A stretch of 64,000 bases of DNA from assembly GCF_000371965.1 (NCBI RefSeq), contig NZ_AQUO01000003.1, forward strand, positions 221,488-285,487, written 5' to 3'. Position numbers and translations under genes: made by a program. Positions 27,764 to 35,735 of this stretch are shown piece after piece. Under the pieces are notes generated by a model that saw nothing but the letters and a program-made list of their open reading frames with translations, ran no database searches and was not told the DNA's origin. The DNA is from Paracoccus sp. N5. Lineage in GTDB: Bacteria > Pseudomonadota > Alphaproteobacteria > Rhodobacterales > Rhodobacteraceae. The first letter of the stretch is position 1. The number at the start of each line of letters is the position of its first letter.

Positions 27764-28651
27764 ATGTGCGGCATTGTTGGCCTGTTCCTCAAGAACGACG
27801 CCTTGCACCCCAAGCTGGGCGACCTGTTGACCGATATGCTGATCACCATGACCGACCGCGGCCCGGACAGCGCCGGGATCGCGATCTATGGCGATGACAG
27901 CAACAAGCTGAAGATCACCGTGCAGTCGGACACGCCCGACCAGACCTTCCACGGGCTGGACACCGCGCTGTCGCTGGCGCTGGACGGGCCGGTGACGATG
28001 CGCGTCGTCGACACCCATGCCGTGCTGACCCTGCCCGAGGGCACCGAGGCCCAGGCCCGCGCCTTCATGGCCGAGAAGGGCATCCGCGTCATGGGCGCCG
28101 GCCATTCGATGGAGATCTACAAGGAAGTCGGCCTGCCCAAGGACGTGGCCGAGCGTTTCCACCTGCGCGACATGGCCGGCAGCCACGGCATCGGCCACAC
28201 CCGCATGGCGACCGAAAGCGCCGTGACCACGCTGGGGGCGCATCCGTTCTCGACCGGCGACGACCAGTGCCTGGTGCATAACGGCTCGCTTTCGAACCAC
28301 AACCAGATGCGCCGGGTGCTGACCGAAAAGGGCTTCAAGCCGCAGACCCAGAACGACACCGAGGTCGCCGCCTGCTATATCTCGTCGCGGCTGGCCGAGG
28401 GCGCCAACCTGGGCGAGGCGCTGGAAGGCACGCTGGACGACCTGGACGGGTTCTTCACCTTCGTCGTCGGCACCAAGAACGGCTTCGGCGTCGTGCGCGA
28501 CCCGATCGCCTGCAAGCCCGCCGTCATGGCCGAAACCGACGATTACGTCGCCTTTGGCAGCGAATATCGCGCATTGGCCAACCTGCCGGGCATCGAAAAC
28601 GCCCGCGTCTGGGAGCCCGAGCCTGCCACCGTCTATTTCTGGGAACGCTGA
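27764..28651 (+). CDS. mgsA: N-methylglutamate synthase subunit A (class II glutamine amidotransferase domain)
   Basis: The 295-residue protein starts MCGIVGLFL, so Cys2 becomes the N-terminal nucleophile of a class II glutamine amidotransferase. The family blocks MTDRGPDSAGIAIYG, IGHTRMATES, CLVHNGSLSNH and NDTEVAACYISSRL are present. Alone it resembles GlxB. Followed by the GltB-derived mgsB and mgsC and then gmaS, it is subunit A of N-methylglutamate synthase, which in the methylamine pathway makes N-methylglutamate from methylamine (or gamma-glutamylmethylamide, analogous to glutamine) and 2-oxoglutarate. mgsB follows after one base. Confidence 0.9.
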   Translation: MCGIVGLFLKNDALHPKLGDLLTDMLITMTDRGPDSAGIAIYGDDSNKLKITVQSDTPDQTFHGLDTALSLALDGPVTMRVVDTHAVLTLPEGTEAQARAFMAEKGIRVMGAGHSMEIYKEVGLPKDVAERFHLRDMAGSHGIGHTRMATESAVTTLGAHPFSTGDDQCLVHNGSLSNHNQMRRVLTEKGFKPQTQNDTEVAACYISSRLAEGANLGEALEGTLDDLDGFFTFVVGTKNGFGVVRDPIACKPAVMAETDDYVAFGSEYRALANLPGIENARVWEPEPATVYFWER

Positions 28652-28652
28652 C

Positions 28653-29336
28653 ATGCAGACTATCGACCTTGCCAAAACGCCGCTGCGCGAACTGAACCAG
28701 GCCCTGCAAGCGCAGGCCGAACAGACCAACCAGACCGAATGGGTGATCGAGAACCCCAAGGGTGGCCATGCCATCGCCGTGGGCCTGGATGCGCCGATCG
28801 AGGTCACCGTGAAGGGCTCGACCGGCTATTACTGCGCCGGCATGAACCAGCAGGCGACGATCAAGGTCACCGGCTCGGCCGGGCCGGGCGTGGCCGAGAA
28901 CATGATGTCCGGCACCGTCATCATCGACGGCGACGCCAGCCAATATGCCGGCGCCACCGGCCAGGGCGGGCTGCTGGTCATCAAGGGCAATGCCTCGTCG
29001 CGCTGCGGCATCTCGATGAAGGGCATCGACATCGTGGTGCATGGCAACATCGGCCATATGTCGGCCTTCATGGCGCAGTCCGGCAACCTGGTGGTGCTGG
29101 GCGATGCCGGCGACGCGCTTGGCGACTCGCTCTACGAGGCGCGGCTGTTCGTGCGCGGCAAGGTCAAGTCGCTGGGCTCGGACTGCATCGAGAAGGAAAT
29201 GCGTCCCGAGCATATCGAGCTTCTGAAGGATCTGCTGGAACGGGCCGGCGCCGACGCCAAGCCCGAAGAGTTCAAGCGCTACGGTTCGGCCCGCAAGCTC
29301 TACAACTTCCACGTCGATCACGCTGGCGCCTATTGA
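28653..29336 (+). CDS. mgsB: N-methylglutamate synthase subunit B (GXGXG / GltB C-terminal-like)
   Basis: The 227-residue protein corresponds to the C-terminal beta-helix domain of large glutamate synthase. It shows the repeated G-x-x-x-G-x-G pattern (GSTGYYCAGMNQQATIKVTGSAGPGVAENMMSGTVIIDGDASQYAGATGQGG) in which Gly recurs every few residues. The ATG at 28653, one base after the mgsA stop, is used; a longer frame reaches into mgsA without a ribosome-binding site. It has a structural and channelling role between the amidotransferase and the FMN subunit. Confidence 0.9.
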   Translation: MQTIDLAKTPLRELNQALQAQAEQTNQTEWVIENPKGGHAIAVGLDAPIEVTVKGSTGYYCAGMNQQATIKVTGSAGPGVAENMMSGTVIIDGDASQYAGATGQGGLLVIKGNASSRCGISMKGIDIVVHGNIGHMSAFMAQSGNLVVLGDAGDALGDSLYEARLFVRGKVKSLGSDCIEKEMRPEHIELLKDLLERAGADAKPEEFKRYGSARKLYNFHVDHAGAY

Positions 29337-29347
29337 TGAGGGACATC

Positions 29348-30673
29348 ATGGACAAGACCCCGCAAACCCTTCCCCGCAATAGCTGGACCTACAGCCCCGA
29401 GATCAACGCGGAGATCCGTCGCGCCGCCGATACCGGCATCTACGACATCCGCGGCGGCGGGGCGAAACGGCGGGTGCCGCATTTCGACGACCTGCTGTTC
29501 CTGGGCGCCTCGATCTCGCGCTATCCGCTGGAAGGCTATCGCGAGAAATGCGACACCTCGGTCACGCTGGGCACGCGCTTTGCCAAGAAGCCGATCGAGC
29601 TGAAGATCCCGGTGACCATCGCCGGCATGTCCTTCGGCGCGCTGTCGGGCCCGGCGAAAGAGGCGCTGGGGCGCGGGGCCACCATGGCCGGCACCTCGAC
29701 CACCACCGGCGACGGCGGCATGACCAACGAGGAACGCGGCCATTCCGAAAAGCTGGTCTATCAGTATCTTCCCAGCCGCTACGGCATGAACCCGAACGAC
29801 CTGCGCCGCGCCGATGCCATCGAGATCGTGGTCGGCCAGGGTGCGAAGCCGGGCGGCGGCGGCATGCTGCTGGGCCAGAAGATCACCGAGCGCGTCGCCA
29901 AGATGCGCAACCTGCCCATCGGCATCGACCAGCGCTCGGCCTGCCGCCATCCCGACTGGACCGGCCCGGACGACCTGGAGATCAAGATCCTGGAGATCCG
30001 CGAGATCACCAACTGGGAAAAGCCGATCTACATCAAGATCGGCGGCGCCCGGCCCTATTACGACACCGCGCTGGCGGTGAAGGCGGGCGCGGATGTGGTG
30101 GTCCTGGACGGCATGCAGGGCGGCACCGCCGCGACGCAGGACGTGTTCATCGAGAACGTCGGCCAGCCGACGCTGGCCTGCATCCGCCCGGCGGTGAAGG
30201 CGCTGCAGGATTTGGGCATGCACCGCAAGGTGCAGCTGGTGGTCTCGGGCGGCATCCGTTCGGGCGCGGACATGGCGAAGGCGCTGGCGCTTGGCGCCGA
30301 TGCGGTCGCCATCGGCACCGCGGCGCTGATCGCGCTTGGCGAGAACGACCCGAAATGGGCCGCCGAATACGACACGCTGGGAACCACCGCCGACGCCTAT
30401 GACGACTGGCACGAGGGCAAGGACCCGGCCGGCATCACCACCCAGGACGCCGAGCTGATGAAGCGCCTGGACCCGGTCGAAGCCGCGCGCAAGCTGCGCA
30501 ACTTCCTTGCGGTGATGACGCTGGAATGCCAGACCATTGCCCGCGCCTGCGGCAAGAGCCATGTCCACAACCTCGAGCCCGAGGATCTGTGCTCGCTGAC
30601 GCTGGAGGCGGCCGCGATGGCGGGCGTTCCGCTGGCTGGCACCAGCTGGATCCCTGGTCAGGGCGGCTTCTGA
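29348..30673 (+). CDS. mgsC: N-methylglutamate synthase subunit C (FMN-binding GltB2-like)
   Basis: The 441-residue subunit has the FMN-binding synthase barrel of glutamate synthase: TIAGMSFGALSGPAKEALGRGA, GAKPGGGGMLLGQKIT, IKIGGARPYYDTALAVKAGADVVVLDGMQGGT and VSGGIRSGADMAKALALGADAVAIGTAAL. A Cys-rich tail (CQTIARACGKSHVHNLEPEDLCSL) likely binds the iron-sulfur cluster. The start is either ATG 29336, overlapping the mgsB stop, or ATG 29348 after GAGGGACATC; the latter is chosen. It forms N-methylglutamate from 2-oxoglutarate and the amine delivered by MgsA. Confidence 0.9.
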   Translation: MDKTPQTLPRNSWTYSPEINAEIRRAADTGIYDIRGGGAKRRVPHFDDLLFLGASISRYPLEGYREKCDTSVTLGTRFAKKPIELKIPVTIAGMSFGALSGPAKEALGRGATMAGTSTTTGDGGMTNEERGHSEKLVYQYLPSRYGMNPNDLRRADAIEIVVGQGAKPGGGGMLLGQKITERVAKMRNLPIGIDQRSACRHPDWTGPDDLEIKILEIREITNWEKPIYIKIGGARPYYDTALAVKAGADVVVLDGMQGGTAATQDVFIENVGQPTLACIRPAVKALQDLGMHRKVQLVVSGGIRSGADMAKALALGADAVAIGTAALIALGENDPKWAAEYDTLGTTADAYDDWHEGKDPAGITTQDAELMKRLDPVEAARKLRNFLAVMTLECQTIARACGKSHVHNLEPEDLCSLTLEAAAMAGVPLAGTSWIPGQGGF

Positions 30674-30685
30674 TCAAGACCAGAA

Positions 30686-30708
30686 GGGCGGGCCACGCGA
30701 GCCCGCCC
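30686..30708 (+). terminator. GC hairpin between mgsC and gmaS
   Basis: GGGCGGGC (30686-30693) pairs perfectly with GCCCGCCC (30701-30708) across a 7-base loop. There is no T-run after it, so attenuation or mRNA processing is as likely as termination. Confidence 0.45.
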
Positions 30709-30740
30709 CGGCTTATCCGTATTCAACAGGGACCAAATCA

Positions 30741-32045
30741 ATGACCGATCTTGCCGAATTCGCCCGGGAAAAAGGCGTCAAGTATTTCATGGTGTCCTAC
30801 ACCGACCTGGGTGGGGCGCAGCGGGCCAAGCTGGTGCCGGCCTATACGATCAACAACGTCGTCAAGGGCGGCGCCGGTTTCGCGGGCTTTGCGGGTGGCT
30901 TTGTCCTGACCCCCGCGCATCCCGACATGCTGGGCGTCCCCGATCCGACGACCGTCATCCAGCTGCCCTGGAAGCCCGAGGTGGCCTGGGTCGCCGCAAA
31001 TCCGGCGATGTATGACGCCGACCTGCCGCAGGCGCCGCGCAACGTGCTGCGCAACGTCATCGCCGATGCCGAGAAGGAGGGCCTGCGGATCAAGACCGGG
31101 GTCGAGCCCGAGTTCTTCTTTCTCTCGCCCTGCGGCGGACAGATCGCCGATACCCGCGACGTGGGCTCCAAGCCCTGCTACGACCAGCAGGCGATCATGC
31201 GGCGCTATGACGTGATCTCGGAAGTCAGTGACTACATGATCGACCTGGGCTGGGAGCCCTATCAGAGCGACCACGAGGACGCCAACGGCCAGTTCGAGAT
31301 GAACTGGAAATACGACGACGCGCTGGCGACCGCCGACAAGCTGGCCTTTTTCAAGTTCATGCTGAAATCGGTCGCCGAAAAGCACGGGCTGCGCGTGACC
31401 TTCATGCCCAAGCCGTTCCTGGAGCTGACCGGCTCGGGCATGCACGCGCATATCTCGGGCTGGAGCCTCGATGGCGAGACCAATGCCTTCTACGACGGCA
31501 ACGACGAGCTGGGGCTGTCCGAGGTCGGCCACCATTTCCTGGGCGGCATCATGAAGCACGCCTCGTCCCTGGCGGCGATCACCAACCCGACGATCAACAG
31601 CTACAAGCGCATCAACGCGCCGCGCACCTCGTCTGGCGCGACCTGGGCGCCGAACTCGGTGACCTGGTCGGGCGACAACCGGACCCATCTCGTCCGCGTT
31701 CCCGGCAAGGGCCGGATCGAATTGCGCCTGCCGGACGGGGCCTCGAACCCCTACCTGCTGCAAGCCGTCATCATGGCCGCCGGGATCGACGGCGTCCGCA
31801 ACAAATGCGATCCCGGTAAGCGCCTGGACATCGACATGTATGCCGACGGCCACACCGTCAAGGATGCGCCCAAGCTGCCGCTGAACCTGCTGGACGCCAT
31901 TCGCACCTTCGACGCGAACACCGAACTGAAGGCGGCGCTTGGCGAAGACTTCGCGCAGGCCTTCATCGAGATGAAGACCAAGGAATGGAATTCCTACTGC
32001 GGCCATCTGACACAGTGGGAACGTGACAACACGCTTGACATCTGA
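30741..32045 (+). CDS. gmaS: Gamma-glutamylmethylamide synthetase (glutamine synthetase-like, GlnT/GMAS)
   Basis: The 434-residue protein belongs to the glutamine synthetase superfamily: beta-grasp N-terminus (VKYFMVSYTDLGGAQRAKLVP), the metal-binding GVEPEFFFLS, ANGQFEMNW, GSGMHAHISGW, and NSYKRINAPRTSSGATWAPNS. It lacks the tyrosine adenylylation loop of GlnA. Its place directly after mgsABC marks it as GMAS, which joins methylamine to glutamate with ATP to give gamma-glutamylmethylamide, the entry step of methylamine use. A strong hairpin follows the stop. Confidence 0.93.
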   Translation: MTDLAEFAREKGVKYFMVSYTDLGGAQRAKLVPAYTINNVVKGGAGFAGFAGGFVLTPAHPDMLGVPDPTTVIQLPWKPEVAWVAANPAMYDADLPQAPRNVLRNVIADAEKEGLRIKTGVEPEFFFLSPCGGQIADTRDVGSKPCYDQQAIMRRYDVISEVSDYMIDLGWEPYQSDHEDANGQFEMNWKYDDALATADKLAFFKFMLKSVAEKHGLRVTFMPKPFLELTGSGMHAHISGWSLDGETNAFYDGNDELGLSEVGHHFLGGIMKHASSLAAITNPTINSYKRINAPRTSSGATWAPNSVTWSGDNRTHLVRVPGKGRIELRLPDGASNPYLLQAVIMAAGIDGVRNKCDPGKRLDIDMYADGHTVKDAPKLPLNLLDAIRTFDANTELKAALGEDFAQAFIEMKTKEWNSYCGHLTQWERDNTLDI

Positions 32046-32079
32046 ACCAATTCGGCCCCGGTGCCGCGCCGGGGCCGAA
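32046..32079 (+). terminator. Hairpin after gmaS
   Basis: The stop is followed by CCAATTCGGCCCCGG, a TGCCGCG loop and CCGGGGCCG-A-AATTGG, a stem of about 15 bp with one bulged A that runs to 32085. TTCCTTTT follows some 8 bases after the stem. It ends the mgs-gmaS transcript or attenuates it before gntR. The outer arms contain TTGG/CCAA half-sites shared with the tmm promoter. Confidence 0.6.
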
Positions 32080-32098
32080 ATTGGATCAATTGGTTCCT
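32080..32098. promoter_or_regulatory. Candidate GntR operator upstream of gntR
   Basis: ATTGGATCAAT (32080-32090) overlaps AATTGGTTCC (32089-32098), with GAACCAATTC at 32044-32053 in inverted orientation. The same TTGGTYC words are clustered upstream of tmm. Their position before the TTG start at 32163 supports autoregulation and argues against a start as early as 32061. Confidence 0.5.
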
Positions 32099-32162
32099 TT
32101 TGGACTGGCAGACCCCGGAGCAACGCGCTACAAATGGCGTATTGAAACCGGAGTCTGCCATT

Positions 32163-32879
32163 TTGTCGTCTCTCCCGCAGCCGCCGCACGTCGCCCCGCC
32201 CGGCAAGCCCGCGTCCGGGCCCGCCGTGCAGATGGTGGTCGACGCCCTGAGCAATCGGCTGGCCTCGGGCGACTACCCGCGCGGCAGCCGCCTGCCGGCC
32301 GAGCGCCAGTTGGCCGCCAGCCTGCAGGTGGCGCGCAATACGCTGCGCGAGGCCTTGGACATCCTGGAACAGAAGGGCCTGATCCAGCGCCGCGCCGGCG
32401 CCGGCTCCTATGTCGTGGAACCCGAGCATTGGGACAATGCCGTGCCGGTCGCCGCCGCCACCGGCCCCCTGCACCTGCATGTCACCCGCGGCATCCTGGA
32501 GCCCGAGATCGTGCGGCTGGCGATCCTGAACATGCCCGCCGCCGGGATCGAGGCGCTGGCCCAGCTGGTTGACGAGATGCGTGCGACCAACGACCCGGCG
32601 CAGTTCACCCGCGCCGAGGAGGATTTCCAGCAGAAGCTGGCCGAGGGCACCGGCAACCCGCTGCTGGTCAGCTGCTATAACCTGGTGGTCAAGGCGCGCC
32701 GCCAGCGCCACCGCGCCGCCATGCTGCGCCGGCTGATGACGGCCGAGCGCCTGGCCTTCCAGCGCTGCGTCCATGCCGCGCTGCTCAATGCCATCGCCTC
32801 GCGCGATATCGCCGCCGCGACGGAACTGGTCCAGGAAATGCTGGTCGAGGAACAGCGCCTGCTCATGCAGGAGGACTGA
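32163..32879 (+). CDS. GntR-family regulator with FCD ligand domain
   Basis: The 238-residue form uses TTG at 32163, preceded by CCGGAGTC; the frame is open further upstream to 32061 but that stretch contains the putative operator and has no coding character. The winged HTH is at about residues 20-80 (ALSNRLASGDYPRGSRLPAERQLAASLQVARNTLREALDILEQKGLIQRRAGAGSYV), and the C-terminal all-helical FCD domain with GILEPEIVRLAIL and following binds a small acid. It lies between gmaS and the tmm operon, and matching DNA motifs in both its own and the tmm promoter suggest that it regulates amine use. Confidence 0.82.
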   Translation: MSSLPQPPHVAPPGKPASGPAVQMVVDALSNRLASGDYPRGSRLPAERQLAASLQVARNTLREALDILEQKGLIQRRAGAGSYVVEPEHWDNAVPVAAATGPLHLHVTRGILEPEIVRLAILNMPAAGIEALAQLVDEMRATNDPAQFTRAEEDFQQKLAEGTGNPLLVSCYNLVVKARRQRHRAAMLRRLMTAERLAFQRCVHAALLNAIASRDIAAATELVQEMLVEEQRLLMQED

Positions 32880-34161
32880 TCCCCGCCCCCGGCAACCATT
32901 TGCCGCCCATGCCGGCACGCTGCTGCCAGAGCAGGCCCAGGGCCTCCATCTCGTGCAGAAGCCGCGCCTCGTGCCGGTCGAGCCAGCCCAGGACCGAGCG
33001 GAAGCTGGCGATGCGCGCCACGCCATCGGTCACCCGCACCACCGGCCAGTTGCCGATCAGGGCGTTGTCGATGCCGAACAGCGCCTCGCCATACCAGCGC
33101 GCCGGGCCGAAGACCTGCATCATCTGGCCGCCGCGCTTCATCGAATCGAGCACGCTCAGCGGCTCGGTGGTGCCGGCGATCTCGACCGCCTGGTGCCACA
33201 GATCCAGCGCGGCGGCATATTCCCAGCTGACCGCCGACCAATGCCCCGGGAAACGCTGCTGATAGGCGGCGTGAAAGGCCGCCGGCTGGCGAAAGAAGAA
33301 CGCCGTGCCCGCCAGCGCCGGATCGTCGAAATCCGGGAAGTGGAAGGTGAAATCCTGCATGAACTCGACCGAGGTCCGCGCCACCAGCCGGTGGTAGTTG
33401 TCGCCGGTGGCCGACAGGATCGGGCCGCGGAAACCGGCGTGAAAGGCGGCCTCGGTCAGGGCATGGACCATATGCGGCTCGGACGAGCACCAGCACAGCA
33501 CCTCCGGGTCCTGCGCCAGCATGGCCGTGACCATCGCCTCGGCATCGCATTCCTGCGGCGGATAGCGCAGCTCGGAGACCACGGTCATGTTTTCCGCAGC
33601 GAAAGCAGCGCGATAGCTGGCAAGCGAGGGCAGGCCAAGCATGTCCTCCTGGCTGCATAGCGCGACGCGGCGCAGCTCGGGCCGGGCCTCGGCCAGCCAT
33701 TCGACGCCGGTGACGACAAAGATCGGATGCACCTCGGCCGGGGCGATCAGGCTGGGGGTGTCGGGCGACAGGTCAAAGGGCAGCAGCGTCGTGGTCAGCA
33801 CCCGCCGCGTCATCAGCCAAGGCAGCGCCGGGGCCAGCGAATCACCCCCCAGCGTCAGCATGACCCGCACCCCCAGCCGCTCGACCAGCTCCATGGCGGC
33901 CATGCGGGTTTCGTCGGGACCGATGGCGGCGTCGCGGGCCAGGATCTCGACCCGGCGGCGCTGCGCGCCCAGGATCAGCCCGCCCTGTTCGTTCACCCAG
34001 TCCGCCCAGATCTGGCAGCCCTCCAGCCCCGGCTTGCCCCAGGGCGCGGACGGCCCGCTGAGCGGCGCAAGCAGGCCGATTCGGACCGGACCGGCGCTGC
34101 GGCGCAGATTTCGCGGCAGGCTGCCGGCAAGGGCCAGCCGCTGTGCCAGTGAGCTTTGCAT
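32863..34161 (-). CDS. Periplasmic-binding-like protein (type 1 fold) without signal peptide, AmiC/UrtA-related
   Basis: This 432-residue protein has the type 1 periplasmic-binding fold of Leu/Ile/Val, amide and urea receptors: VRIGLLAPLSGPSAPWGKPGLEGCQIWADWVNEQGG at about 26-60, then PAEVHPIFVVTGVEW, ILSATGDNYHRL, and SWEYAAALDLWHQAVEIAG. The N-terminus (MQSSLAQRLALAGSLPRNLRRSAG) has no hydrophobic export signal, and no permease or ATPase lies nearby. A cytoplasmic ligand sensor like AmiC, rather than a transporter component, is therefore plausible. It converges on gntR, overlapping it by 17 bases, and is divergent from tmm across the TTGGTYC cluster. The ligand is unknown; a methylated amine or amide would fit. 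Confidence 0.72.
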   Translation of the reverse strand: MQSSLAQRLALAGSLPRNLRRSAGPVRIGLLAPLSGPSAPWGKPGLEGCQIWADWVNEQGGLILGAQRRRVEILARDAAIGPDETRMAAMELVERLGVRVMLTLGGDSLAPALPWLMTRRVLTTTLLPFDLSPDTPSLIAPAEVHPIFVVTGVEWLAEARPELRRVALCSQEDMLGLPSLASYRAAFAAENMTVVSELRYPPQECDAEAMVTAMLAQDPEVLCWCSSEPHMVHALTEAAFHAGFRGPILSATGDNYHRLVARTSVEFMQDFTFHFPDFDDPALAGTAFFFRQPAAFHAAYQQRFPGHWSAVSWEYAAALDLWHQAVEIAGTTEPLSVLDSMKRGGQMMQVFGPARWYGEALFGIDNALIGNWPVVRVTDGVARIASFRSVLGWLDRHEARLLHEMEALGLLWQQRAGMGGKWLPGAGISPPA

Positions 34162-34241
34162 GTTCGTTCCCGATTTGCGCGAATCCTCGCCACGTTACAC
34201 GGAATTTCGCGCTGAAACTCTTCCTCGCAATAAAAATTCTT

Positions 34242-34312
34242 GACCAACGGGGAACCAGAGCCTCTAATTGGTCCAATCCAAATATATCGGAACCATAAAT
34301 TGGTCCGAACCA
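34242..34312. promoter_or_regulatory. TTGGTYC motif cluster in the tmm promoter
   Basis: Within 71 bases are GACCAA (34242-34247), GGAACCA (34251-34257), ATTGGTCCAAT (34267-34277, an inverted repeat), GGAACCAT (34289-34296) and TTGGTCCGAACCA (34300-34312, a near palindrome). The same words flank the gntR promoter, so this is a candidate operator array for the GntR regulator. tmm starts at 34326, only 14 bases downstream. Confidence 0.55.
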
Positions 34313-34325
34313 CAGGGAGCATGAC

Positions 34326-35669
34326 ATGACGAAGCGAGTCGCCGTTATCGGCGCTGGCCCTTCCGGGCTTGCCCAGCTACGCGCCTTTCAATCCGCCGCC
34401 CGCAAGGGCGCCGAGATCCCCGAGATCGTCTGTTTCGAGAAGCAGTCGAACTGGGGCGGGCTGTGGAACTATACTTGGCGCACCGGCACCGACGAACATG
34501 GCGAGCCGGTGCATGGCTCGATGTATCGCTATCTCTGGACCAACGGTCCGAAAGAGGGGCTGGAGTTCGCCGACTATTCCTTCGAGGAGCATTTCGGCAA
34601 GCAGATCGCATCCTATCCGCCGCGCGCGGTGATGTTCGACTATATCGAGGGCCGGGTGAAGAAGGCCGGCGTGCGCGACTGGATCCGCTTCAACACCGTC
34701 GTGCGCTGGATCGAATATGACGACGAAGCGCAGGATTTCACCGTCACCGTCCACGACATGGAGCGCGACCACGTCTATCGCGAGCGCTTCGACCACGTCA
34801 TCGTCGCCTCGGGGCATTTCTCGTCGCCGAACGTGCCGGAATACCCGGGCTTCGACCAGTTCTATGGCCGCATCACCCATGCCCATGACTTCCGCGACGC
34901 GCGCGAATTCAGCGGCCAGGACGTGCTGGTCGTCGGCTCCAGCTATTCGGCCGAGGACATCGGCTCGCAATGCTGGAAATATGGCGCGAAATCGGTGACC
35001 TCCTGCTATCGCTCGGCGCCGATGGGCTTCAAATGGCCCGACAACTGGGAAGAAAAGCCGGCGCTGGTCCGGGTCGAGGGCAAGACCGCCTTCTTCACCG
35101 ACGGCACCAGCAAGGCGGTCGATGCGATCATCCTGTGCACCGGCTACCGGCATTATTTCCCGTTCCTGCCGGACGACCTGCGGCTGAAGACGGCGAACCG
35201 GCTGGCGACGGCGGATCTCTACAAGGGCGTGGTCTATGTCCACAACCCGCGCATGTTCTATGTCGGCATGCAGGACCAGTGGTTCACCTTCAATATGTTC
35301 GACGCCCAGGCCTGGTATGTGCGCGACATCATCCTGGGCCGGATCGCGGTTCCCGCCGACAAGCAGGCGATGCTGGCCGACGTGGCCGAGCGCGAGGAGC
35401 GCGAGGAAGCCAGCCCCGACGTGAAATATGCGATCAAATACCAGGGCGATTACGTCAAGGAGCTGATCGCCGAGACCGACTATCCCAGCTTCGACGTCGA
35501 TGGCGCCTGCGCGGCCTTCTACGAATGGAAGCATCACAAGGCCGAGGACATCATGGCCTTCCGCAACCACTGCTATCGCTCGGTCATCACCGGCACCATG
35601 GCGCCGGTGCACCACACGCCCTGGAAGGACGCGCTGGACGACAGCATGGCCGCCTATCTGCGCAACTGA
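34326..35669 (+). CDS. tmm: Trimethylamine monooxygenase (flavin-containing monooxygenase)
   Basis: The 447-residue protein matches bacterial Tmm in length. The FAD motif [12 protein letters not shown] is at residues 8-19, the FMO fingerprint [11 protein letters not shown] (FxGxxxHxxxF) at about 179-189, and the NADPH-binding [12 protein letters not shown] at about 202-213. It also has the Tmm-like passages [36 protein letters not shown] and [19 protein letters not shown]. It oxidises trimethylamine to TMAO with NADPH and O2. tdm is directly downstream, so TMA oxidation followed by TMAO demethylation is encoded in order. Confidence 0.94.
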   Translation: MTKRVAVIGAGPSGLAQLRAFQSAARKGAEIPEIVCFEKQSNWGGLWNYTWRTGTDEHGEPVHGSMYRYLWTNGPKEGLEFADYSFEEHFGKQIASYPPRAVMFDYIEGRVKKAGVRDWIRFNTVVRWIEYDDEAQDFTVTVHDMERDHVYRERFDHVIVASGHFSSPNVPEYPGFDQFYGRITHAHDFRDAREFSGQDVLVVGSSYSAEDIGSQCWKYGAKSVTSCYRSAPMGFKWPDNWEEKPALVRVEGKTAFFTDGTSKAVDAIILCTGYRHYFPFLPDDLRLKTANRLATADLYKGVVYVHNPRMFYVGMQDQWFTFNMFDAQAWYVRDIILGRIAVPADKQAMLADVAEREEREEASPDVKYAIKYQGDYVKELIAETDYPSFDVDGACAAFYEWKHHKAEDIMAFRNHCYRSVITGTMAPVHHTPWKDALDDSMAAYLRN

Positions 35670-35680
35670 TCCCCCCGACT

Positions 35681-35716
35681 GGGGGTGGTGGCAGCATCCG
35701 CCACCCCCGTCTTTTT
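35681..35716 (+). terminator. Hairpin with T-run between tmm and tdm
   Basis: GGGGGTGG (35681-35688) pairs with CCACCCCC (35701-35708), followed by GTCTTTTT. This has the form of a rho-independent terminator within the otherwise collinear amine gene set, and would lower tdm relative to tmm unless a second promoter exists. Confidence 0.6.
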
Positions 35717-35735
35717 CCCGGCAATGGAGGCTCGG

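Noticed and set aside
27764..30673. Glutamate synthase or GlxBCD of unknown function
   Set aside because: The three-subunit split resembles both, but direct linkage to gmaS and the mgd genes makes N-methylglutamate synthase far more likely.
32061..32162. An earlier start for the GntR regulator adding 34 residues
   Set aside because: The added segment lies on the gmaS terminator stem and the TTGG-type operator, and the TTG at 32163 has a suitable ribosome site.
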